NCBI RefSeq assembly: GCF_000143085.1
Contig: NC_014315.1
Coordinates: 1,642,001-1,706,000 of the forward strand
Direction of reading: 5' to 3'
DNA: 64,000 bases
Source of the DNA: Nitrosococcus watsonii C-113
GTDB taxonomy: Bacteria; Pseudomonadota; Gammaproteobacteria; Nitrosococcales; Nitrosococcaceae
The translations under genes and the position numbers were made by a program. Positions 56,806-64,000 of this stretch are shown in pieces. Numbering within the stretch: the first letter of the stretch is position 1; every line of letters starts with the position of its first letter. The notes under the pieces were generated by a model that was given only the letters and a program-made list of their open reading frames with translations, was not told the DNA's origin and ran no database searches.

Positions 56806-57753
56806 GTGACGGCAAACGCAAAAGACACAAAAGCAATGAGCACCCATCTAAGGCAGTGGCAAAAAATGAGTGAGCGGATTCAAAAACACGTAGAGTCTAT
56901 TCTCAAACGGCAGGAGGAGCTAGAAAAAACCGTCCAGCCGCTTTTGGAATCGCGGGCGGCTCTTCAGAAATCCCTCGAACCTATTCTTGCTGACCAGGAG
57001 AAGTGGCGTAAAGTTATTGCATCATCCGAGCTTCCACAGTACGCGCTGCCTGCTGATTTATGGGCAATTGCGGAGCAGGCCGAAAAACTCAGAAAATCCC
57101 TCGAAGGAATTATTAGTCCTGCCTTTGAAGAGATTCAGCGAAGCTTTAAAGAACACCCACCCAAAACACAGACAGCCCTAATACTCCTCGCGACGCACGG
57201 ATGGTACTTCGATCCAGAGATGCCTATCCCCTCTCTCTGGAAACTGGGGAATGCCTTAGAAAAAGGGAGTGTGCAAGAGGTAGAGGAAGCCCTTACGCAA
57301 TATTTTGAAGATCGCTTGGATAAGATAGAAGCGTCGATTACAGGAAGATTCCCAACCCGCGAAAAGGTGATTAAAGCAGCTTTCTCGGCCCATAGGCGGT
57401 GTGAATACGAACTCTCGATACCGGTTTTTCTGTCGCAGACCGATGGGATATGCAAGGAAGTTGTCAACAAGTACTTCTTTATGAAGCAGAACGGAAAGCC
57501 ATGTACAGCGATCTATGTTGAACAGATCATCGCCCCAGACACCTTTCGAGCAGCACTTCTAAGCCCGCTAGCGCGTAGTCTACCAATCGGTGCATCAGAG
57601 AAAGAACGGGGCGCTGATTTCAACGAATTGAATCGGCATATGGTGCTTCATGGGGAATCACTGGACTACGGTACAAAAACAAAGAGTCTAAAAGCAATCT
57701 CCCTAATCAATTACGTATCACATGTACTCAAATCCGATAATAACGAACCCTAA
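56806..57753 (+). CDS. Hypothetical coiled-coil protein with HEPN-type R-x4-H motif
   Basis: A 315-residue protein of no family I can name. GTG 56806 is preferred to ATG 56767 because AAAGGAG sits eight bases before it. Residues about 5-70 form a coiled coil (QKHVESILKRQEELEKTVQPLLESR). The C-terminal half is helical and conserved-looking, with LNRHMVLHGESLDYGT containing R277 and H282 in the R-x4-H arrangement of HEPN ribonucleases, preceded by a Thr-Asp-Gly stretch. Such proteins occur in accessory islands and may be abortive-infection effectors. Function is inference. The gene starts the low-GC island that continues with HicBA. Confidence 0.6.
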   Translation: MTANAKDTKAMSTHLRQWQKMSERIQKHVESILKRQEELEKTVQPLLESRAALQKSLEPILADQEKWRKVIASSELPQYALPADLWAIAEQAEKLRKSLEGIISPAFEEIQRSFKEHPPKTQTALILLATHGWYFDPEMPIPSLWKLGNALEKGSVQEVEEALTQYFEDRLDKIEASITGRFPTREKVIKAAFSAHRRCEYELSIPVFLSQTDGICKEVVNKYFFMKQNGKPCTAIYVEQIIAPDTFRAALLSPLARSLPIGASEKERGADFNELNRHMVLHGESLDYGTKTKSLKAISLINYVSHVLKSDNNEP

Positions 57754-57841
57754 GAGGGGCTCGCTACGTCAGCGCATCCGCGCCCCTTATATAAAATGTT
57801 AGTCTCTGTTTCCCTCGCTACAGTCGATGAGTGGTGTTTAA

Positions 57842-58033
57842 ATGATGAGAAAGAAGTACATTTATTGGAAAGATGATGATATGTGGCTCGGATATCTTGA
57901 AGAATTTCCGGACCACTGGACACAAGGTGAAACAGAGGAAGAATTAAAGGAACATTTAATCGATATCTACAAGGAATTGACAAGCGGCAATATTCCTAAC
58001 GTTCGCAGGATCGCTGAGATTGAGATATCGTGA
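57842..58033 (+). CDS. hicB: HicB family antitoxin
   Basis: A 63-residue protein with the partial RNase-H-like HicB fold seen in short antitoxins: YIYWKDDDMWLGYLEEFPDHWTQGETEEELKEHLIDIYKEL. It lacks an obvious C-terminal DNA-binding domain, so autoregulation may need the toxin or another factor. Its stop overlaps the GTG start of hicA (gtga), which indicates tight coupling. In this pair the antitoxin comes first. Confidence 0.85.
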   Translation: MMRKKYIYWKDDDMWLGYLEEFPDHWTQGETEEELKEHLIDIYKELTSGNIPNVRRIAEIEIS

Positions 58034-58215
58034 AAAGGCGGGATCTGATCAAGAAACTTGAAGAAATGGGTTGCGTCTTTATTCGCCATGGCGGAAAGCA
58101 TGATTGGCATCAAAATCCCAAGACAAAAATATCTCAACCTGTCCCAAGACATCGTGAGATCAAGGATCGCCTTGCTCAGCACATTATCAAGATGCTGAGT
58201 AATAACAATGCCTAA
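58030..58215 (+). CDS. hicA: HicA family mRNA interferase toxin
   Basis: A 61-residue dsRBD-like protein: MKRRDLIKKLEEMGCVFIRHGGKHDWHQN, with the catalytic His in RHGGKHDWH, then RHREIKDRLAQHIIKML. This is the standard HicA size and motif, so the toxin looks intact. Translation begins at GTG overlapping hicB. Its TAA stop falls inside the first half of an attC-like site (58210-58266), as in integron gene cassettes. Confidence 0.88.
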   Translation: MKRRDLIKKLEEMGCVFIRHGGKHDWHQNPKTKISQPVPRHREIKDRLAQHIIKMLSNNNA

Positions 58216-58266
58216 CGTCGCCCCTCAGTGGCCGCGAGCGGTCCGACTGCAAGGGCCTTGTTAGGC
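58210..58266 (+). repeat. attC-like recombination site after hicA
   Basis: The 57-bp site has GCCTAAC at 58210-58216 and its inverse GTTAGGC at 58260-58266, matching the RYYYAAC and GTTRRRY core sites exactly; pairing extends to nine bases (atgcctaac/gttaggcat). The hicA stop lies in the first core. No integrase gene is in the window and neighbouring candidate sites are poor. Confidence 0.55.
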
Positions 58267-58282
58267 ATCAAAGGAGGAAGAC

Positions 58283-58549
58283 ATGGGAAATATCCTCGAA
58301 TTAATAAAAGAGATATCGCCACCGATAGAGCGTTGAGTTATACGCGCATTTTTTCTTGGCGGAATGACCGGCGCCATCCCCTGTGCCTTTACCTGTTCGA
58401 TAATGACCCCGCTATCTTATCCCCAATCGGGCAGCAAATATTCTGCACTTATTCCCGCCATAAGCTCGATAGCCTATGTGCACTCTGCTATGACACTTTG
58501 TGTAACAATAACTCGGACAGGCAAACCATGCGCCCTTGCGCCCAGGTAG
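58283..58549 (+). pseudogene. Small membrane-protein ORF broken by an in-frame TGA
   Basis: A perfect RBS (AAAGGAGG) precedes ATG 58283. The reading frame gives MGNILELIKEISPPIER, then TGA, and then continues without shift for about 70 residues (VIRAFFLGGMTGAIPCAFTCS and three hydrophobic segments) to 58549. The best reading is a single 88-codon gene of a small membrane protein inactivated by a nonsense mutation at codon 18. No family was recognised. Region 58550-58695 shows nothing more. Confidence 0.5.
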
Positions 58550-58695
58550 ATGGGGCTCCAGCAGTGTCTAAACTTCATCCGAGATATCGTGGCGGCGATG
58601 GGCAGAATTCATGGCTTAGTCCTTTCAGAAAGTCAACTCAATGCGCCTATTCATATCACAATTTATCTCGTGACAACACTACCTAGATACAAACT

Positions 58696-59406
58696 ATGAC
58701 GAGCCAACACAAGACATTATCTGCAAAGGTTGGGCGAACAGTAACTAGTACGCCAGCTGAACATGTTTTAAACCTCTTAAAATCCGGATTAGCTACTACT
58801 CCCTTTTGCGGGGGTATTGCTTCGTTAATGTCTGACTACATACCCTCCGCTAAGCAGAGACGATTAGAAGAATTCACTATTAAGCTTGCAGAAGACTTAA
58901 GCGAATTACAGGATCGAGTAAAGGAAAGTCAGATATTAACGGATGAGTTTGCATTTCTTTTCGAAAAAAGTTTTAGAGGAGCAGCTGAAAATTATCAGAC
59001 TGAAAAACTGGAGGCATTCAGAGCTATTCTTGTAAACGCCGCTTTAGGTATAGATTTATCGGAAGAGGAGAAGGAGTATTTTCTAAATTTAGTTAACACT
59101 CTTTCCGCACTACATATCCGAATTCTCCGGTTCATGGCAGAGCCAAAATCCTATTTGGAAGCAAACAAAATTCCACCAAAAGATATTCGAGGGGGATTCA
59201 CACAGTTCTTTCCGGTCGCTGTCCCAGGTATTGAGCTCGAAGTTATAAAATCTGCTTTTAGTGATCTTTATCAATACGACCTTATAAACACCGATAAAAT
59301 TATTTTTTCTACTATGACTTCCGGGCAAGGACTAGATTTGCTCGGTGATCGAATATCGAATTTAGGCCGAAGATTTATAAATTTTTGCACAAAGCCAAAG
59401 CTATAA
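58696..59406 (+). CDS. Hypothetical protein of accessory island
   Basis: A 236-residue protein without a recognised family. An N-terminal Gly/Ala-rich hydrophobic stretch (LATTPFCGGIASLMSDYIPSAKQRRLEEF) recalls DUF4393-type or membrane-inserting proteins; it is followed by charged helices (IKLAEDLSELQDRVKES, NYQTEKLEAFRAILVNAAL) and a C-terminal mixed domain. No signal peptide or catalytic motif is visible. It lies between the broken membrane ORF and the YefM/YoeB pair, with AT-rich codon use like its neighbours. Confidence 0.6.
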   Translation: MTSQHKTLSAKVGRTVTSTPAEHVLNLLKSGLATTPFCGGIASLMSDYIPSAKQRRLEEFTIKLAEDLSELQDRVKESQILTDEFAFLFEKSFRGAAENYQTEKLEAFRAILVNAALGIDLSEEEKEYFLNLVNTLSALHIRILRFMAEPKSYLEANKIPPKDIRGGFTQFFPVAVPGIELEVIKSAFSDLYQYDLINTDKIIFSTMTSGQGLDLLGDRISNLGRRFINFCTKPKL

Positions 59407-59422
59407 CGCTGCGCTCAGCACA

Positions 59423-59452
59423 TTGACGTAACGTACGTAATAAACGTACGCT
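59423..59452 (+). promoter_or_regulatory. Candidate promoter/operator of yefM-yoeB
   Basis: An inverted repeat cgtacgt (59432-59438)/acgtacg (59444-59450) lies 25 bp before yefM. It sits between a good -35 box ttgacg (59423-59428) and a weak -10 tacgct (59447-59452). YefM-type operators are palindromes with a central GTAC, so this fits autorepression. Confidence 0.45.
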
Positions 59453-59472
59453 TAGTGGTTTGGAGGTAATTT

Positions 59473-59715
59473 ATGACTACACTCAATGTAACAGAGGCCC
59501 GTTCAAAGCTTTACGCACTAATCGACGAGACTTCTACGAGCCATCAACCTATTGTTATTACTGAGAAAAGTGGGAGCGCGGTTCTATTGGCTGAAGAAGA
59601 TTGGAACGCTATCAATGAGACCCTACACCTGCTATCTGTGCCTGGTATGCGTGAATCTATCCGGGAAGGAATGGAAACAAAGCTGGAGGAATGTGACCAA
59701 GAGCTAGATTGGTGA
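59473..59715 (+). CDS. yefM: YefM/Phd family antitoxin
   Basis: An 80-residue protein with a typical Phd/YefM N-terminal domain (TLNVTEARSKLYALIDETSTSHQPIVITEKSGSAVLLAEEDW) and an acidic C-terminal toxin-binding tail (MRESIREGMETKLEECDQELDW). TTGGAGG precedes the ATG. It overlaps the toxin start (gtga). It appears intact, although its toxin partner is frameshifted. Confidence 0.9.
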   Translation: MTTLNVTEARSKLYALIDETSTSHQPIVITEKSGSAVLLAEEDWNAINETLHLLSVPGMRESIREGMETKLEECDQELDW

Positions 59716-59974
59716 GGAGGACTCTTTACTACACTAAGCAATCTCAAAAAGATGCGCGTAAGTTGACTTCATCCGGCCTCAAAGATAAAGCAAAAGAGTT
59801 GCTGAATATCATCCAAAAGAATCCATACCAGAATTCACCACCCTACGAGAAGCTAATAGGTGATTTATCTGGAGCTTATTCCCGCAGAATTAACTTCAGT
59901 ACCGGCTTGTGTATCAAGTTTTGGACGAAAAAAAGGTTATCGAAATTTTACGACTTCGGACTCACTATGAGTAA
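59712..59974 (+). pseudogene. yoeB: YoeB/Txe toxin gene with single-base frameshift
   Basis: The frame begins as a YoeB toxin (QSQKDARKLTSSGLKDKAKELLNII, then YEKLIGDLSGAYSRRINF). At about 59897-59898 one base is missing. In the +1 frame the protein would continue YRLVYQVLDEKKVIEILRL, then RTHYE, and stop at 59974, which is the normal YoeB C terminus with catalytic His-Tyr. In the current frame translation reads unrelated sequence to 60074 instead. The toxin is therefore likely inactive unless the missing base is a sequencing error. Confidence 0.85.
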
Positions 59975-60069
59975 GGGCTATCATAAATCAAAGCGCTCGG
60001 CCCTGGTAAAGACTTCATTTTATTGTTCCAAAAGAGGCGCCAACTTTTCACCAAGCTGGTATTTGAAGC

Positions 60070-60102
60070 GTTAGACGAGTAATGAATCCATAAGCGTCTA
60101 AC
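60070..60102. repeat. Short inverted repeat after the toxin gene
   Basis: gttagacg (60070-60077) and cgtctaac (60095-60102) are perfect inverse copies. They match integron core-site words but in the wrong relative order for one attC. The rest of 60075-60413 holds no supported gene; GGAGGAGG stands just before the malic enzyme start. Confidence 0.4.
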
Positions 60103-60413
60103 CTACGATACAGCGAACCAGCTCCGCGTGTCACGCCGTAACGGGGCTCCAATGGATATAAGTTTTTGGGTGCGCCGGTTCAAGGTTATTAAGAATGATC
60201 CTGAACGCTAGCAGGGTACGCCAAGCATGGCACTTTAATTGTGTGAAAGTCCCGATCACCAGATGTTCACAGTGCCGAAGGTTAACCTTGTACTCAGGTG
60301 GCATAAGAATACCTATTCCAACCCTATTCAGATTAAAGTAGAAGTAACTAGCTCTAACCGGCTATGCTTTAGAAAAGCATCTAAATCACTCCTAACCTGC
60401 GGAGGAGGTATTC

Positions 60414-62765
60414 ATGATTTTCCGCGACGAAGCACTGGAATACCACCGGCGGGGCCGGGCGGGCAAGCTAGAAGTCATCCCCAGCAAGCCTTGCCTCACC
60501 CAGCATGACCTGGCTTTGGCCTATTCCCCCGGGGTAGCCGAGCCTTGCCGGGAAATTCACCGCTCTCCCGATGATGTCTATCTTTATACTGGTAAAGGCA
60601 ATTTGGTAGCCGTCGTCACCAATGGCACCGCAATACTTGGTTTGGGGTCTCTGGGACCCCTGGCCAGCAAGCCAGTAATGGAAGGCAAAGGGGTGTTATT
60701 CAAGCGCTTTGCCGATATCGATGTGTTTGACATCGAGCTCAATGCCCCCACCGCCGAAGAGGTCATTCAAGCCTGTCAGTTACTTGAACCCACTTTCGGC
60801 GGCATCAATCTAGAAGATATTGCCGCTCCCGACTGCTTCCATATCGAAGAACGGTTAAGAGAGACTCTGACTATCCCGGTCTTCCACGATGATCAACACG
60901 GCACCGCCATTATCTCGGGCGCGGCTCTGCTCAATGCCTGCGAACTGGCAGGTAAAAGATTAGAAGACATCAAGTTGGTCATGAATGGCGCCGGCGCGGC
61001 CAGTATTGCCTGCGCCAAATTTTATCTTACCCTGGGCGTGGACCCGGATAACTTGCTCCTCTGCGATAGCAAGGGGGTGCTCTATGAGGGACGCGAGGAT
61101 CTGATGCCAGGCCGCCCCCGCTATAACGAATACAAAGCCCAATTTATTCGACCTACCCGGCTCCGTACCTTGCCAGAAGCCCTGACGGGAGCAGATGCCT
61201 TCTGCGGATTGTCCGTGGCCAATGTGGTCACACCCGCCATGGTGCGCTCCATGAATGATAATCCCATTATCTTTGCCTTGGCCAATCCCGATCCGGAAAT
61301 CACCTACCCCGATGCTCTGGCCGCCCGCCCCGATGTGATTATGGCTACCGGCCGCAGCGACTACCCGAATCAAGTCAACAATGTGCTTGGTTTTCCTTTC
61401 ATTTTCCGGGGTGCGCTGGATGTCCGGGCCCGGGCCATCAACGAAGCCATGAAAATCGCCGCGGCCCAGGCCCTAGCCGCCCTGGCCAAGGAAGGGGTGC
61501 CAGAAAGCGTCTGCCGCGCTTACGGCATGGAAAAAATCGAATTTGGCCGGGAATACCTCATTCCCAAGCCCTTTGATCCCCAGGTGTTACTGGAGGTCAC
61601 CACCGCGGTGGCAAAAGCGGCTGGCGAGTCAGGGGTGGCCCGCACCCCTATCAGTGATTTTAAAGTCTACCGGGAACAATTGGAACGCCGTCTGGGACGC
61701 TCCAAAGAGGTCATGCGGCAGGTCATCAACAAAGCCAAGCGCCGCTCTCAACTGTCTACTCAACACATTGAATCTAAAACCTCTCCCATGGAAAAACCGG
61801 CTTCCCCCGGCCCTCTCCGGATTGCTTTTCCAGAGGGAGATGATAAGCGCATCATGCGTGCCGCTGCCCGGATTGTTAAAGAAGGTATCGGCAAGCCAGT
61901 ACTATTCGGCAAATCTGACGAGATCCAAGCCTTGGCAAAGCAACTCTCCGTTAACTTGGAGGGAATCGATCTACTCGACTCCCAGACCCATCCCCAGCGG
62001 GAGGATTTGGCCCAGCAGTTCTTTGCCATGCGAGCCCGCAAGGGCGTGACCTTAGCCGAAGCCCGGCGCTATATGCTACGCCGCCATTACTATGCCCCCA
62101 TGCTATTACTGCGAGGGGAAGTGGAAGCGGTGGTCTGTGGCGAAACCTACCATTACCCTGACTCCATCCGCCCTGCCCTGCAAATTCTCCCCCTGGCTAA
62201 AGGAATTTCCCATGCCTCTGGACTCTACATGCTCTTGTTCAAAAACCGGCTTATTTTTTGCGCCGATACCACCGTCAATATTACCCCCGATGCGGAAACC
62301 CTCGCCGAAATTGCCCTGTCGGCGGCGGACACAGCGCACCGCTTCGACATTGAACCACGAGTTGCCCTGCTCTCCTTTTCCAATTTCGGTTCGGTAAAAC
62401 ATTCCCTGGTGGATTTAGTTCAAGCAGCGGTAAAAATTCTCCATCGCCGCCGCCCGGATTTGGTGGTGGATGGGGAAATGCAGGCCGACACCGCCACTAA
62501 TGAAGACATTCTCTCTTCCACCTACCCTTTCAGTCGACTTAAGGAGGACGCTAACGTATTGATATTTCCTGATCTGACCTCAGGGAATATCGCCTATAAG
62601 CTGCTAGTAGAACTAGGTGGCGCTGAGGCTATCGGGCCTATCCTAACGGGATTATCAAAACCCTACCATGTATTGCAGCGGGATGCCTCCGTGGACGCTA
62701 TCGTAAACATTGCTGCTATTGCCGCGGTGCAGGCCCAGGAAATCGAGCTTTCCCAGCAAGCCTGA
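60414..62765 (+). CDS. maeB: NADP-dependent malic enzyme with C-terminal phosphotransacetylase-like domain
   Basis: A 783-residue two-domain protein. Residues about 1-430 are a malic enzyme: [29 protein letters not shown] and the NADP-binding [16 protein letters not shown]. Residues about 455-783 form a phosphotransacetylase-type domain ([37 protein letters not shown]), which in MaeB is thought to be regulatory, binding acetyl-CoA. It decarboxylates malate to pyruvate and yields NADPH. It stands alone on the plus strand beyond the accessory island. Confidence 0.94.
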   Translation: MIFRDEALEYHRRGRAGKLEVIPSKPCLTQHDLALAYSPGVAEPCREIHRSPDDVYLYTGKGNLVAVVTNGTAILGLGSLGPLASKPVMEGKGVLFKRFADIDVFDIELNAPTAEEVIQACQLLEPTFGGINLEDIAAPDCFHIEERLRETLTIPVFHDDQHGTAIISGAALLNACELAGKRLEDIKLVMNGAGAASIACAKFYLTLGVDPDNLLLCDSKGVLYEGREDLMPGRPRYNEYKAQFIRPTRLRTLPEALTGADAFCGLSVANVVTPAMVRSMNDNPIIFALANPDPEITYPDALAARPDVIMATGRSDYPNQVNNVLGFPFIFRGALDVRARAINEAMKIAAAQALAALAKEGVPESVCRAYGMEKIEFGREYLIPKPFDPQVLLEVTTAVAKAAGESGVARTPISDFKVYREQLERRLGRSKEVMRQVINKAKRRSQLSTQHIESKTSPMEKPASPGPLRIAFPEGDDKRIMRAAARIVKEGIGKPVLFGKSDEIQALAKQLSVNLEGIDLLDSQTHPQREDLAQQFFAMRARKGVTLAEARRYMLRRHYYAPMLLLRGEVEAVVCGETYHYPDSIRPALQILPLAKGISHASGLYMLLFKNRLIFCADTTVNITPDAETLAEIALSAADTAHRFDIEPRVALLSFSNFGSVKHSLVDLVQAAVKILHRRRPDLVVDGEMQADTATNEDILSSTYPFSRLKEDANVLIFPDLTSGNIAYKLLVELGGAEAIGPILTGLSKPYHVLQRDASVDAIVNIAAIAAVQAQEIELSQQA

Positions 62766-62818
62766 TACTTGATAAGCCATCCTCTAGGCGCTGACCACCA
62801 TCATCACCGGCGTAAAAT

Positions 62819-62956
62819 CTAGAAACGTATCCCCGCCTGATGGCGCATCTCCCAGATTTTACGCTTATTCACCACGCGTTCCTTGGCGCTGTCGTTGATC
62901 ATGTCATAAATCGCCTGGGTAGGACTTTGAACCTCAAGAGTCGTATCTGGCGCCAT
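62819..62956 (-). pseudogene. Short orphan coding remnant
   Basis: Minus-strand frame from ATG 62956 to TAG 62819 gives 45 residues, including TQAIYDMINDSAKERVVNK and RKIWEMRHQAGIRF. It reads like the helical C terminus of a longer protein and lacks an RBS. The family is not recognised. The rest of 62766-63121 shows nothing I can support. Confidence 0.35.
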
Positions 62957-63121
62957 TCGATAGCAATTCCGATGTTTGAAGAGGCTTATAGTGCTTTTTC
63001 GTCCAATTGAGGTTCAAAGACCGTGGACATCCAAGCTTTGCTGAGCCAATGGCGGGATTGGTGGTGAAGCTTTAAGAAGTAGAGGGCTTTTGATAATCAC
63101 TAAGCTGCGGGGAGATCAGTG

Positions 63122-63700
63122 TCATGGACTAGATGCGCGGAGAGTCTGGCTCACAATAGGAGCGAATAATTCCCATGCTTGCTCAAATTCCTTGTCAAGC
63201 TGCGCTCTATAGGCATCCAAGTCTTTCCAAAATTCCTCATCACTAGGCGGGATGGATTTAAAGGCTGGCCACCAACGCTCAGAGCCAAAGCCATAACCTT
63301 GAGCACAATGTTGGCAGCTTTCCTGGAGTCTATCGTGGAGTATCCTGCTCCCTTGCAGGTTGGGATCAATCCGAACGCCGACATAAGGTGAACCGGTAGG
63401 AGACAGAAGATCCACGGAGGGCTTATACCATTCCAAACCAATGCTTACCCGGGGCAAAGTCCCTTCAGATTCACCCCATTCCGGTAGAAACCGCAAAATC
63501 CTTGGCCAAGAGTCGTTAAAATTCCGGTAAATCTTCCAGGAATCCGGGGCTGAATTTTGTTGATCTTTGGCAAAATATCCAAGCGTTTGAAGGAATTCAT
63601 TGATAACTTTCCGAGCTTCCGACTCAATCTCGGCCCACTGGCGAATCAGCTTATGGTGGCGGAGAAAAAATTGGATGCGTTCATCTTCGATTCGTTTCAT
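63122..63700 (-). CDS. Hypothetical protein coupled to a PD-(D/E)XK nuclease gene
   Basis: A 192-residue protein without a recognised family. It is mainly helical at both ends (ERIQFFLRHHKLIRQWAEIESEARKVIN and the DEEFWKDLDAYRAQLDKEFEQAWELF region), with a central beta-rich part (VSIGLEWYKPSVDL, YVGVRID). The ATG overlaps the TGA of the upstream nuclease gene (atga) with AGAGG just before it, so the two are translated together and are likely partners. There is no signal peptide or membrane segment. Confidence 0.7.
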   Translation of the reverse strand: MKRIEDERIQFFLRHHKLIRQWAEIESEARKVINEFLQTLGYFAKDQQNSAPDSWKIYRNFNDSWPRILRFLPEWGESEGTLPRVSIGLEWYKPSVDLLSPTGSPYVGVRIDPNLQGSRILHDRLQESCQHCAQGYGFGSERWWPAFKSIPPSDEEFWKDLDAYRAQLDKEFEQAWELFAPIVSQTLRASSP

Positions 63701-64000
63701 AATACCTCTTTTTGAAGAGTGGCTAAGTAGCTACGCGCGGAAACTCTGCCTGGAGCGTCCGGATTACCTTGTGGACTGCTTTCTAGAGCTGCCATTAGCA
63801 ATCGCTGTATTTGGCGGTAACTTATGGGTCTAAAATGCGCCTGAACACAAGCGGGCGCTGATGAGGGCGTCCTACCATTGGAGGTCAAGAAGATAAACCA
63901 GGCATTTTCACGCCCGAATGCTTCGAACAGACGCTGGCATTGGTTATCCCCTTCCGGGGCATCTATCTTGTTCTCTATGATGATTAAACCGCTAGCGGTC
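63697..64000 (-). CDS. PD-(D/E)XK nuclease family protein, C-terminal part only
   Basis: The open frame continues upstream past the window edge. From the edge it reads GLIIIENKIDAPEGDNQCQRL, which holds the ExK half of a PD-(D/E)XK catalytic core (E-N-K) and the following Gln-x3-Leu pattern typical of the PDDEXK_4 type. WFIFLTSNGRTPSSA and a Ser-Tyr-Arg-Gln motif follow. The first Asp of the core lies outside the window. About 100 residues are visible. A defence or DNA-processing role with its coupled partner is inference. Confidence 0.7.
   Translation of the reverse strand, partial: TASGLIIIENKIDAPEGDNQCQRLFEAFGRENAWFIFLTSNGRTPSSAPACVQAHFRPISYRQIQRLLMAALESSPQGNPDAPGRVSARSYLATLQKEVL

Noticed and set aside
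58228-58686. 152-codon open frame across the attC-like site and downstream region
   Set aside because: It begins inside the attC-like site without an RBS, has no family resemblance, and overlaps the better-supported broken ORF at 58283-58549.
60070-60102. Possible second attC site
   Set aside because: The two core words are in the order GTTRRRY then RYYYAAC with 17 bases between, which is not the arrangement of a single attC, and no partner cores were found nearby.
60240-60290. Stretch starting gtgtgaaagtcccg that recalls a group II intron fragment
   Set aside because: Too short, with no domain V-like hairpin or reverse transcriptase remnant in the surrounding 340 bp.

Overview
This window looks like chromosomal DNA of a gammaproteobacterium, most likely an ammonia oxidiser close to Nitrosococcus. 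That assignment is inference. It rests on a decayed copper nitrite reductase with a fused cytochrome c domain (nirK), a class I lysyl-tRNA synthetase, a SulP anion transporter, large GltBD, an unusually large NfnAB-like flavoprotein, and gammaproteobacterial RlmM, TtcA, GshA and MaeB. No rRNA, tRNA or CRISPR array was seen.

Layout. 0-8.2 kb: SulP transporter, a small exported beta-rich protein, a sensor kinase/NtrC-type regulator pair and an ExeA-like ATPase. 8.3-18.6 kb: nirK pseudogene, Slp lipoprotein, LysRS1, GH15 enzyme, a gutted MmgE/PrpD gene, small proteins, a CrtC-like lipocalin protein and a di-heme cytochrome. 18.7-26.2 kb: GAF-GAF-PAS-GGDEF-EAL protein, glutathione reductase, a STAS protein, glutamate-cysteine ligase and a PEBP protein; gor and gshA form a glutathione neighbourhood. 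26.2-27.9 kb: a complete TnpB-only mobile element. 27.9-41.2 kb: gltBD, a STAS protein, a CheB/CheR/histidine-kinase/receiver hybrid, rlmM, ttcA and a DUF2141 protein. 41.5-49.2 kb: an all-minus-strand block for envelope and stress functions (YihY/BrkB, DUF3618, holin-III-like, nutrient-deprivation-like, DUF421, DUF389). A second TnpB element lies inside this block and appears to have been split by a 4.7-kb segment bounded by 20-bp perfect inverted repeats. 49.4-56.2 kb: a flavoprotein reductase, a membrane MutS-like ATPase, a lipoprotein and the NfnAB-like giant. 56.2-60.1 kb: a lower-GC accessory island with a transposase remnant, a coiled-coil protein carrying a HEPN-type R-x4-H motif, HicBA ending in an attC-like site, a nonsense-broken small membrane ORF, an unknown protein, and YefM with a frameshifted YoeB. 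60.4-62.8 kb: malic enzyme/phosphotransacetylase. 63.1-64 kb: a translationally coupled pair, a PD-(D/E)XK nuclease tail running off the edge plus an unknown partner.

The strongest structural signal is the TnpB element family. Its ends carry hairpins whose stems change in compensating pairs between copies while a loop stays conserved. There are two tnpB-bearing copies, one isolated right-end remnant at 5.9 kb, and one isolated left end at 49 kb. Gene decay is also prominent: nirK, mmgE/prpD, yoeB and a small membrane ORF are all broken by identifiable lesions.
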